A DNA stretch of 64,000 nt, taken from contig JALSTH010000009.1 of assembly GCA_026983835.1 (NCBI GenBank), forward strand, positions 20,527-84,526, in the 5' to 3' direction. Shown here piece after piece: positions 9,756-17,495 of this stretch. Positions within the stretch are counted from its first letter, which is position 1. Every line of letters begins with the position of its first letter. This stretch comes from Candidatus Zixiibacteriota bacterium (GTDB taxonomy: Bacteria > Zixibacteria > MSB-5A5 > UM-FILTER-46-8). A model generated the notes under the pieces. It was not told where the DNA came from. It searched no databases and saw only the letters and a list, made by a program, of their open reading frames with translations. The translations under genes and the position numbers were made by a program.

Positions 9756-9773
9756 TTAATCGGAGGTTAATGA

Positions 9774-11546
9774 ATGCGGATAAAAAAATTGCTTTGGATG
9801 GTCCCCATATTACTTATGGCGACTTCGGTGTATATGTTGGGTTGCTCGAAACTTGAATTGGGCGGGACTGAGAAGCCGAATATCTCTCCGAGGGTCTTTT
9901 TCACGAATGTCCCAAACGACTCAACGCACTTCTCATACAACCCGCCGATATCCTGGTATGGTACGGATGTCGATGGAGTTATTGAGGCGTATTATTACAA
10001 ACTCATCCTGAAGGATAGTATGACTGTTGACCCGGGGACTTACGCGAACTCCATTACTTCTCCGGATAGCTCTTGGACGATGGTCGAAGCTTCTCAGGAT
10101 ACAATAAAACTTTACGCTCCCGAAAACCCTGATTCGTCATACGAGCAGTATATCTTTTTGACGGCTCAAGATGATGATAGTGCTTATGCGAAAGTCAAAT
10201 ATCGGCTGTATTCGCGGCAGAATCACCCTCCGAATACATATTTGGATACTGAATTCTGGAGGACTTATTACAGTTATCCATATCTTACCGACTATTACGG
10301 CGGTATAAATGTAAGTTGGCACGGTGTCGATTCTTTGGATTTTCCCGAAGACCAACCCGATTTCGAGTATTATTGGGCGTTATTCGGTCCTTTCTCTTCA
10401 CCGGATAGTATTGTCGCTGAATCGCTGACTGTCGATGATATTTACAGTGCCTATGATTCCACTTTAAACAAGGTAGTGAAATGGGAATCTTATGATTCCA
10501 CCGATGGGGATAATTGGGTGTCCGATAAAGAAGTAACCCTTTATAATCTTCGTTCGGGATATTATTGGTTCTGGGTAATGGCGCGGGACGATGCTTTTGT
10601 TATCGACAGCCTTTATACCAATGAGGAAGGTGATACCTTATCGGCAGGGGTTCTGCATATTATCCAACCTTATTATACCTCTGATAATGAAGCTAAGGAT
10701 ATCTTGGTTGTTGATGATTCCCGTTATAGAAATTTTCCGGCGGAGATGGATGATAAGACCACGGCGAGGGACTTTTATATGGGAATATTCGAGAATCTCG
10801 GAATCGATACGGCGAAATCGGTCGGTTGGATAGACAATAGTTCCGCCCAGAAATTTACCGGAAACGGAGGTCCCGAATCGGACTCGCTGCCGATGTATAA
10901 GATGGTTATGGTTTTGAATGATGACTGGTTCCAAGAGCTTTCGGATTCCATAGTCTCTTGGTATAAGCGATACCTGAATGTCGGTGGTAAGATAATGGTG
11001 ACAGGCCGTAATACTTTCTGTTCAAAACCCCGTGGTAGTATCGAGTATAAGGAAAAGATATATTATGGTTTTGAAGCTGGCGATACACCGTTGGGGCATT
11101 TTGCGAGCGATTATTTCAATTTGGATTATGCGATTTATCCGGGTTGGAATTTCCAGACAAATCTTGATCAGGAGATGATCGGTGCTTATTCGGATGATGC
11201 GTCGTTCAGCGATGTAACATTCGACACGAGTAAAGTTATCGAAATCGCTAAAAACGGTTCCAATTGGTGGTATGAAACCAATACCTCATACTTGCCGGCG
11301 GTTGAATATCTGTCGAGGTTGGATGAATCCGAGACGATATTCAAATTTATGTCATACGAGCCTATCGGCTCTGATTTCGATGGCTGGCCTGTGGCTGTTC
11401 GATATGCTCCTACGATGACGGTTGGTGGGCAAACGAGAACTGCTTTTATGACCTCGTATTTCTCCTTCCCGATATATTATGTCCAGACCGATGAGGCTGT
11501 CGAACTGATGAGGACTATGCTCGAGTGGTATGGTATTTTACAATAG
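9774..11546 (+). CDS. Exported lipoprotein of unknown function
   Basis: A 590-residue predicted lipoprotein. A basic N-terminus and hydrophobic core lead into a lipobox ending MLGC at about residue 24. GGAGG sits eight bases before the start. The first part looks like an Ig or fibronectin-type segment (PISWYGTDVDGVIEAYYYKL), in the style of 'tension between coordinates' domains common in FCB surface proteins. The middle contains KDILVVDDSRYRNF followed by a region resembling domains that predict a flavodoxin- or ThuA-like fold (GGKIMVTGRNTF). A similar ILLVDD segment occurs in the papain-like protease at 51018. It is the last gene before a strong terminator, so it ends the receptor operon. 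No catalytic motif is visible. Confidence 0.75.
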   Translation: MRIKKLLWMVPILLMATSVYMLGCSKLELGGTEKPNISPRVFFTNVPNDSTHFSYNPPISWYGTDVDGVIEAYYYKLILKDSMTVDPGTYANSITSPDSSWTMVEASQDTIKLYAPENPDSSYEQYIFLTAQDDDSAYAKVKYRLYSRQNHPPNTYLDTEFWRTYYSYPYLTDYYGGINVSWHGVDSLDFPEDQPDFEYYWALFGPFSSPDSIVAESLTVDDIYSAYDSTLNKVVKWESYDSTDGDNWVSDKEVTLYNLRSGYYWFWVMARDDAFVIDSLYTNEEGDTLSAGVLHIIQPYYTSDNEAKDILVVDDSRYRNFPAEMDDKTTARDFYMGIFENLGIDTAKSVGWIDNSSAQKFTGNGGPESDSLPMYKMVMVLNDDWFQELSDSIVSWYKRYLNVGGKIMVTGRNTFCSKPRGSIEYKEKIYYGFEAGDTPLGHFASDYFNLDYAIYPGWNFQTNLDQEMIGAYSDDASFSDVTFDTSKVIEIAKNGSNWWYETNTSYLPAVEYLSRLDESETIFKFMSYEPIGSDFDGWPVAVRYAPTMTVGGQTRTAFMTSYFSFPIYYVQTDEAVELMRTMLEWYGILQ

Positions 11547-11564
11547 GCCTCTTTTCCAAATTAA

Positions 11565-11597
11565 AAGCCGGTCCTGATTTGAGGATCGGCTTTTTTA
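11565..11597. terminator. Intrinsic terminator, probably bidirectional
   Basis: AAGCCGGTCCT (11565-11575) pairs with AGGATCGGCTT (11582-11592) as an 11-base stem with one G-U pair and a six-base loop, followed by a T-run on the plus strand. On the minus strand the stem is followed by TTTT. It separates the plus-strand receptor operon from the convergent pdxJ operon. Confidence 0.92.
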
Positions 11598-11624
11598 TTG
11601 CGGTATTTTTTTAAGGGATTAGGC

Positions 11625-12341
11625 TTAATCTTGTATAATAATGGACATCTCCCGCACAGCCTTTTCCATACCGACGAATAGAGCCCTGCTTATTATCGAA
11701 TGGCCGATGGAAAATTCCTCGAAAACTCCGATGTCGAGGACAGGTTTGATATTGCGATAATTCAACCCCCTGCCGCCAATAACTCCCATTAGAAGTTTGG
11801 AAGCTAACGAGGCTGCTGCTGAAAGAATCTCTAATTCCCGAGCTTGGTCCGTTGAGTTTTTGGTGGAGGAATAGGCGGTAGTGGATATCTCGATATAATC
11901 TGTTTTGAGCTTCGCCGCTTTTTTAATGCTGTCGATTTGCGGTTCGATTAATATACAGGTTAATATATCATTTTGCTGTAATGCAGGGATTATCTCTGCG
12001 AGACGATCGTAATCATTATCCAAATCTACTTCATTGACCGATATTGGATTTTGGTTGTTTTCGGAGATAAAACTAACCATATCGGGTTTCACCTCGATTG
12101 CCTTGTCTATCATTTTATCAACTATCGGGATTTCTAAAGTCAAGGGTAGATGGGTTGTGTTTCTCAGCAGATATAGATCTCTATCTTTACAATATCGATT
12201 GTCCTCCCTTAAATGTATGCTTATTCCATCCGCCCCCGCCGATTCGGCTATTACCGCGATATGAATCGGGTCGGGAGTTTTAGCTCCGGCTGACTCCCTG
12301 AGTGCCGCAATCTCATTGATTTTAATATTTAATCTCGCCAT
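11625..12341 (-). CDS. pdxJ: Pyridoxine 5'-phosphate synthase (PdxJ), divergent
   Basis: PdxJ condenses 1-deoxyxylulose 5-phosphate with 3-amino-2-oxopropyl phosphate to make pyridoxine 5'-phosphate in the DXP-dependent vitamin B6 route. The 238-residue length and overall alignment fit the family. ISIHLRED (His43), the TLEIP glutamate (Glu70) and FSIGHSIISRA (His214) correspond to the catalytic His, Glu and His of the E. coli enzyme. Several other conserved sites differ: the family's NIDHxATLR is NINEIAALR here, the IHTG motif is ISTT (residues 152-155), and AGHGL is IGGRGL. It is the last gene of the minus-strand run that starts with ricT. No other B6 gene is seen nearby. Confidence 0.85.
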   Translation of the reverse strand: MARLNIKINEIAALRESAGAKTPDPIHIAVIAESAGADGISIHLREDNRYCKDRDLYLLRNTTHLPLTLEIPIVDKMIDKAIEVKPDMVSFISENNQNPISVNEVDLDNDYDRLAEIIPALQQNDILTCILIEPQIDSIKKAAKLKTDYIEISTTAYSSTKNSTDQARELEILSAAASLASKLLMGVIGGRGLNYRNIKPVLDIGVFEEFSIGHSIISRALFVGMEKAVREMSIIIQD

Positions 12342-12404
12342 TTTTCACTCCATATCCGTCGATCTAAATTATTCCGTTTAATTCTTACACTTGAATTGTG
12401 ATGA

Positions 12405-13595
12405 TTAAGTTATCCTCATTATCATTTGAGAGATAGGGATTATTACGCAATTTAATCTATTAAGTATCTTCGATGTTTTTTTTAGGCTTTCGTTTCTGTT
12501 TTGTCCTGAGTCTACGATAATAATTCCCCAATTACCGGTGAACAGCATCCTGCGATGATAGTTCAATATTTGCAGACGCAAATCGCTGTTTTGAGCGGTT
12601 ATTCGGTTTAGAAAGGGTATTAATTTAATTTTCCCGTTTGCCGTTGAATTCCCTGCTTCCTCATAATCGGTGTCGGTGCCACAAAAGATAATGAAATTCG
12701 ATTTGTTTAATTGTTCCAATAAATCATCATCGAAATGCCATTTCCTGCCGCGAGCATAAATATATTTGAAATTTCCGGCGAGCCGTTTCAAAATATTCAT
12801 CGCTTGCTCTAAATTCTTTACTTTTTTCAAACCGACAATGTGTGAGGCGGCATTCATTAGTCTTATGAACTTCGGCGTGGAAAAAGGTATTTCATACAAT
12901 ATCTGTTCGATTCCGCTTGAAAGAAGCCTTTCCCTTGTTTTGGTGAACCCCTTTTCACCCGGGGTAAGTATATATGCATACATCGCTCCGGAATTCATTA
13001 CCGCCTCCTGATCGTTGGGGGGGAGGGATTGAATTTTATCGATTATTATAGTTAGATATGAAGCCAAAGGAGTGGTATTAGGGTCGGATATCAGGGTGAA
13101 GTTAAATTTCGATTTATCCTCTCCTTCGATAAAGAATTCAAGGGATTTCCCATCGGGGCTTTGCACGCAGTCTGTGATTGTAAAACCGGTGCCGCTGAGA
13201 TTATCTACAAGTTCCTTATGAAAAAGCATTTTCGGGTATAAGGGCGATAACCGTATCTCATTTTGTTGCGGAGCGATATCTTCTCCCTTTTCGTCTTTCC
13301 AATGAACATCATCGGGATTTACCCCAAAGGAGGAGGCTGTGGAGATAATGGCAGCCTTCAAACTCGCAAAATGCTCAGGGGGATATTTTTCGCTGAATAA
13401 TCTAAAATCGGATAGCGAGGAATATCCCATAATGGGAGGTAAAAGACGGATTCCAAGATATGCTATCCCTATAATAATTATTATTATGAACAGAGAGCGG
13501 AGCAGCCTTCCAAAAACTGAAGCAGTTCGCCTTTTCGCGGATCGCTGTCTCCTGCTGACCCGTCCTGTAATGTTTGATTTGCTCCTGCGTGCCAT
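12405..13595 (-). CDS. Membrane-anchored protein with a divergent polysaccharide deacetylase-like domain
   Basis: A 396-residue protein with a strongly basic N-terminus and one membrane segment at about residues 33-50 (IIIIIIGIAYLGIRLL), followed by a large soluble part. The segment ASYLTIIIDKIQ, then YAYILTPGEKGFTKTRERLLSSG and ILYEIPFSTP, follows the layout of the divergent polysaccharide deacetylase 2 (YibQ/DUF610) family: a hydrophobic strand with an Asp pair, a strand ending in P-G, a helix, and a strand ending in L-x-x-P-M-E-P. The metal-binding Asp pair of that family would be IDD, and here it reads IDK, so catalysis is doubtful. The family link rests on weak similarity and could be wrong. 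It lies 12 bases downstream of two lipoprotein genes and upstream of pdxJ. Confidence 0.5.
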   Translation of the reverse strand: MARRSKSNITGRVSRRQRSAKRRTASVFGRLLRSLFIIIIIIGIAYLGIRLLPPIMGYSSLSDFRLFSEKYPPEHFASLKAAIISTASSFGVNPDDVHWKDEKGEDIAPQQNEIRLSPLYPKMLFHKELVDNLSGTGFTITDCVQSPDGKSLEFFIEGEDKSKFNFTLISDPNTTPLASYLTIIIDKIQSLPPNDQEAVMNSGAMYAYILTPGEKGFTKTRERLLSSGIEQILYEIPFSTPKFIRLMNAASHIVGLKKVKNLEQAMNILKRLAGNFKYIYARGRKWHFDDDLLEQLNKSNFIIFCGTDTDYEEAGNSTANGKIKLIPFLNRITAQNSDLRLQILNYHRRMLFTGNWGIIIVDSGQNRNESLKKTSKILNRLNCVIIPISQMIMRIT

Positions 13596-13607
13596 TATGA
13601 ATTTAGT

Positions 13608-14159
13608 CTATCCGGGTATCGAAAGGTCTTTCCAGATGGCAATCCTCCAGATACCACTCTCATCCTTTTCAAATTTAAATATCGCTCTTCCTGTAGCTTC
13701 CATTTGTTGATAACCGAAATCTCCGGAAATATCCTTTAAGGATAGGTGGAATATGACCTGACGGGCTTCCCAATCCGGGGGATCCTCCGGATCGAGATTT
13801 GCGTTGAATACCTGCCAGGTGTCAAGGCGTATCTCATCAAAAGCCTCGAATAACCCTTCGGTTCGATAAATATCCCCCCCGATACCATCACGGGGAACGG
13901 TTACGGTTTCGATATTCCCCTCCCTGTCCTGATCGAGATAAATAAAAATGAAATCTTTCGCTAAGGTATGTTCGTATATATCGATATCCCTGTTTTCGTA
14001 AGAATACTTGAAATTCACCAAAACGCTGTCGGGTGAGGTCTGAGCGGCAATGGGTTTATATAATCCGGGTCCCGCTTCGGGTGGGGTAAACGGATTGATA
14101 CATACCAAAAACGGAGAGATGGAAAAAATAAGAATGAGGGGGAGAATCGATTTATTCAT
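13608..14159 (-). CDS. Small lipoprotein, NTF2-like, paralogue of the neighbouring gene
   Basis: The ATG at 14159 is preferred because it starts a lipoprotein signal (MNKSILPLILIFSISPFLVC, lipobox FLVC) and leaves a 10-base gap to the previous gene. Upstream in-frame starts, back to 14219, would overlap that gene by 50 bases. The mature part begins PFTPPEAG and continues TSPDSVLVNFKYSYENRDID, a pattern seen in lipoproteins with an NTF2/SnoaL-like fold: a helix with 'Y.YEN.D...Y', then a curved sheet. The previous gene has the same design (IVLTNLLYAYNEKNINNF), so the two look like an old tandem duplication. No function is known. They probably sit in the inner leaflet of the outer membrane, beside the beta-barrel encoded just upstream. 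Confidence 0.7.
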   Translation of the reverse strand: MNKSILPLILIFSISPFLVCINPFTPPEAGPGLYKPIAAQTSPDSVLVNFKYSYENRDIDIYEHTLAKDFIFIYLDQDREGNIETVTVPRDGIGGDIYRTEGLFEAFDEIRLDTWQVFNANLDPEDPPDWEARQVIFHLSLKDISGDFGYQQMEATGRAIFKFEKDESGIWRIAIWKDLSIPG

Positions 14160-14169
14160 CACAATCGAT

Positions 14170-14802
14170 TTACCTATACAAAGCTTTGAAATCCGCCCAA
14201 TCGAAGTCATTATTTTCATCAGGCCTATCGGACCATAGATCGATACTCCAACCTATTAAACTTGAACGCGAAAGGTTGAAGGATGATTCTCCGATAGCGG
14301 TGGTCGTTTCCGCAGTTTCCTCGGTGAAGTTAATAATCAAAAGGTTATAAGTTCGAATAAGCGTTGCCGTCGAATCGTTCTCCTGATCGAGGGGATTGGA
14401 TGATAAATCGATAATCAACGACATCTCGGTCGAATCCGAATTGAGCGGATAGCTCTGGAAGATTCTTCGGGTGATAGCTTCCTCTACATCCGCATTCCAA
14501 TCGTAGAAAACCCATCCCTCCCCCCGCTGTTCCGCTTCAACCGAGTCCTCGTATGCCGAAAAGATGAATGAATCCGATAAGCACTTCCGAAAATTATTGA
14601 TATTTTTTTCATTGTACGCATAGAGTAGATTCGTCAACACTATCTGTGGTGTCGATGGGACTTCATAAGTTCCGGAAGATCCTATCGGTGGTTCGCTTGA
14701 ACGGTGACTGAACGGATTCTTGCAGGACAACAAAACTGCCGATAGTGATAATATCAACCCGAACGCTAACAATTCAACATAAACATTTTTTCTCATATCC
14801 AT
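14170..14802 (-). CDS. Small lipoprotein, NTF2-like, paralogue of the neighbouring gene
   Basis: A 210-residue predicted lipoprotein: basic start, hydrophobic core and lipobox VLLSC at about residue 27, then KNPF followed by a Ser/Gly/Pro linker. The linker leads into QIVLTNLLYAYNEKNINNFRKCLSDSFIF, the helix-then-strand opening of NTF2-like proteins, and the family resemblance to the next gene is clear in this part. A second ATG two codons in (14796) is an equally possible start. It follows the barrel gene by six bases, so co-translation is likely. The function is unknown. Confidence 0.72.
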   Translation of the reverse strand: MDMRKNVYVELLAFGLILSLSAVLLSCKNPFSHRSSEPPIGSSGTYEVPSTPQIVLTNLLYAYNEKNINNFRKCLSDSFIFSAYEDSVEAEQRGEGWVFYDWNADVEEAITRRIFQSYPLNSDSTEMSLIIDLSSNPLDQENDSTATLIRTYNLLIINFTEETAETTTAIGESSFNLSRSSLIGWSIDLWSDRPDENNDFDWADFKALYR

Positions 14803-14808
14803 AACATA

Positions 14809-16695
14809 TTAAAAAAATCGCCTAAGGGAAACAGTAAAAATATCGTCTCGTATGTGTCCTCGTCGCCAGCCGTTGATAATCCTTCTTTGTATCAAGAAAG
14901 TCAGGTTTTGTAATTCGGCGAATTCGTAATTTAATTCCAAGGAGATAATCCTTTGGTCCTGCCTATCGCTTAATACTCTCAATTTGGTAAAAGTCGTATC
15001 TGCGCTGGTTATCGATTCCTCTTCGGAGTGAGTCCATTCCCTTTTATACTCGAAACTGTATTCCGGGGAAATTTTCAGCTGTTTGGAGGGATAATAATCG
15101 AAACCCACCCCCCCCAAATTATTCCGCCTGTCCCAACTCGTAAGCTGCTTCCATTGCTCATCGAATATCAGCTGTCCGTAATCTTCATAGCGGTATCCGT
15201 ATTCTATATGGGTCTTGAGGTTATCGGAAACCGAGATCGCCATCTCGGTTCGGGAATAACTTCGACGGAAAATTCTATTCCTCGAGGATAATATATTTTT
15301 TTCATAATCGTAGGTTATATAATTTGCCTGTATTTCGAAATATTGATTAACGGTTATCCAATTGGAAACAATCCAAATTATTTCCGGAGCAAACAGATAA
15401 GTATAATTGCGGTTATTATCCGCCGAAGCTTCTTTATAAATATATATTTGATGAAAATTACGATAATTGAAATGGGTCCTTGTCATCAGATACTTGCTCC
15501 ATATACGGAGGTAGTTCATATTCAGTATTTCGCTTTCCACATCTCGATCATTTTGATGGCTATATTGGGCAGGATGGTAAAATGAGCGCACCGATGTAAA
15601 GAAATCTGTCGATACCGAATCGTGGTTGGTAAGGGCAATACTAAATCCTCCCCCCAATTCTCCATAAGCGGAATTTTCATCCCTCTCGTCCTGAGCGAAG
15701 TTCTCGTTGTAACCGCTTGTTCTATATGATGCATAAGTATCAATCGGCATATTGAATATTTTGAAGTTTCGTTTTAATTTGAGATAATAGTCTTCGGAGA
15801 GCCGCGAGTTATCCCTGTTGCTTACATCACCTATTACGGCGGAGGTATCATTTGCTCTATAGCGATAGGAATTGAATAATATCTCCGAGCTTGCCTCGAT
15901 TTCAAAATTTAGGGGGAGATTTTTTACGATTGTCCCCTCGAAATTATGCTCATTCTTCTCCTGGTTATTTATCCCCGCTAATGTGTAGGATGAGGAGTAG
16001 AATTTCTTTTTACCGCTTGTTCCCGAATAATTAAAACTTATGCTATCACCCGATTGGAAGGATTTAAGGAAAAAACCGGATAAGGAAATGGAATTGGAGG
16101 GTATATTTCTGTATATTTCCTCATCGATATTCAGAGTTATTCGAAAGATATCCGCATTCAATATTTTGGGGTTTAGGATTCCATTCCACGACATATTTAT
16201 CCCCCTATCCCTTTTCTTACCCATCTGTCCCCGTCTGGTAGAGACAGCTCCTCCGAGACCGTAGTCCAAACTCAACCATTGATTGGGTTTATATTTACTG
16301 ACTCCGATTATTTCGGATTGGAGTATCTTTTGATTCCCCAAAACATTATACGCTTCTGAAAAATCAACCGATATTCCAAGTCTTGGATTGAAGGAATAAA
16401 GTATGGATGCTTTTGCCTTTCCATCTTCCTGCCATTGGTTATTGCCCCCGACCAACAGAGAACGCTTGATTAAGGTTGATTGTAGTTTGCTGTCGAGGCT
16501 GAACGAGAGCTTCCCCCTGCTCGAATATTCGTAGAGTAAGGAACCATCCCATCTGTATGTTTGGTTATCCTGATCGAATACGGTAGTGAAAGTGGAACCT
16601 TCGGCACTTTTGACTGAAATATTGGAGTACGGCAATAGTATTGCAAACGCCAAGGTAAATTTGAAAAGCAGATTGTAATAAAAATATCTTTTCAT
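14809..16695 (-). CDS. Outer-membrane beta-barrel protein, unknown function
   Basis: A 628-residue protein with a signal peptide (hydrophobic stretch at residues 8-22) and then long runs of alternating polar and hydrophobic residues rich in Tyr, Ser, Asn and Arg, with many short turns. Examples are YRWDGSLLYEYSSRG, KASILYSFNPRLGISVDFSEAY and YGYRYEDYG. It ends in SLRRFF, a terminal aromatic as in barrel substrates of BamA. No plug or TonB motif is seen, so it is not a receptor. The start overlaps the rsmA stop by four bases (ATGA-type junction), so it is translated from the same message as rsmA. The two lipoproteins follow directly and may be partners. Confidence 0.7.
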   Translation of the reverse strand: MKRYFYYNLLFKFTLAFAILLPYSNISVKSAEGSTFTTVFDQDNQTYRWDGSLLYEYSSRGKLSFSLDSKLQSTLIKRSLLVGGNNQWQEDGKAKASILYSFNPRLGISVDFSEAYNVLGNQKILQSEIIGVSKYKPNQWLSLDYGLGGAVSTRRGQMGKKRDRGINMSWNGILNPKILNADIFRITLNIDEEIYRNIPSNSISLSGFFLKSFQSGDSISFNYSGTSGKKKFYSSSYTLAGINNQEKNEHNFEGTIVKNLPLNFEIEASSEILFNSYRYRANDTSAVIGDVSNRDNSRLSEDYYLKLKRNFKIFNMPIDTYASYRTSGYNENFAQDERDENSAYGELGGGFSIALTNHDSVSTDFFTSVRSFYHPAQYSHQNDRDVESEILNMNYLRIWSKYLMTRTHFNYRNFHQIYIYKEASADNNRNYTYLFAPEIIWIVSNWITVNQYFEIQANYITYDYEKNILSSRNRIFRRSYSRTEMAISVSDNLKTHIEYGYRYEDYGQLIFDEQWKQLTSWDRRNNLGGVGFDYYPSKQLKISPEYSFEYKREWTHSEEESITSADTTFTKLRVLSDRQDQRIISLELNYEFAELQNLTFLIQRRIINGWRRGHIRDDIFTVSLRRFF

Positions 16696-17480
16696 AAGAG
16701 GTTATGATATAGTTCGATGTATTTCGGGACAGAGATATCCTCCGGTCTGGAAGAGATGTCTATTCCTATTTCCACCATCGTATTTGTAATCTTTTGCATA
16801 TCCCAACCCATATAACCCCTTAAACAATTATATATTTTTTTTCTCCGTTGAGAAAAGGATGTTTTAACAAACTCAAAGAAACCTATCCTTTCGTCGTCGG
16901 CGATTAATGGATGTGGTAATCGAATTAGACGAATAACAGCTGAAGTTACTTTGGGGGCTGGGTTGAAATACTTACGGTTGACGGGGAATAAAAATTCGCT
17001 TTTGTAGTCAACTCCTAAAATTACCGATAAAATGCCGTAATCCCTGTTGCCCGGTTCTGTACAGATACGCAACCCGACTTCTTCTTGAACCATCAACACA
17101 GCTTTTGGAAAAAAACGGCGGTTATCCGAAATCCAGCGAAATATTTTCCCTGAAAGGTGGTAGGGGATATTCCCGCAAAGGCTGACTTCCCTTCCGTCGA
17201 ATAAATTATCTAAATCGAGTTTCAATATGTCGGTATTTATTACCGAAACGCTGTTGTCATTATTGAATTGTTTTTTTATGTATTCCGCCAAATAGCCATC
17301 GATTTCAACGGTTATTACCGTAAATCCGTTTTCAGCCAAGGGCCTCGTTAAAATACCCTTTCCGCCGCCTATTTCTAAAACTTCTCCTTTACCGTTTCCC
17401 TTGTTTACAACAGCCTGGGCGATTTTATCGGCTATTTTCTTTTTGATAAGAAAATATTGGGAGAGGGATTTATTACCCAA
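16692..17480 (-). CDS. rsmA: 16S rRNA dimethyladenosine transferase RsmA (KsgA)
   Basis: RsmA methylates two adjacent adenines near the 3' end of 16S rRNA during late small-subunit assembly. Motifs seen: LSQYFL near the start (family GQNFL), the SAM-binding loop LEIGGGKG (residues 35-42), the acidic strand VITVEID, and the catalytic NIPYHLS (104-110). FNPAPKVTSAVIRL in the C-terminal half is also typical. The 262-residue length is normal. The start codon is TTG, supported by GGAGGG seven bases upstream. The previous gene, encoding the TatD fusion, ends 15 bases before it. The order metG-tatD-rsmA matches the widely conserved metS-tatD-(rnmV)-ksgA cluster of Bacillus. Confidence 0.96.
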   Translation of the reverse strand: MGNKSLSQYFLIKKKIADKIAQAVVNKGNGKGEVLEIGGGKGILTRPLAENGFTVITVEIDGYLAEYIKKQFNNDNSVSVINTDILKLDLDNLFDGREVSLCGNIPYHLSGKIFRWISDNRRFFPKAVLMVQEEVGLRICTEPGNRDYGILSVILGVDYKSEFLFPVNRKYFNPAPKVTSAVIRLIRLPHPLIADDERIGFFEFVKTSFSQRRKKIYNCLRGYMGWDMQKITNTMVEIGIDISSRPEDISVPKYIELYHNLL

Positions 17481-17495
17481 CGATATCCCTCCGTA

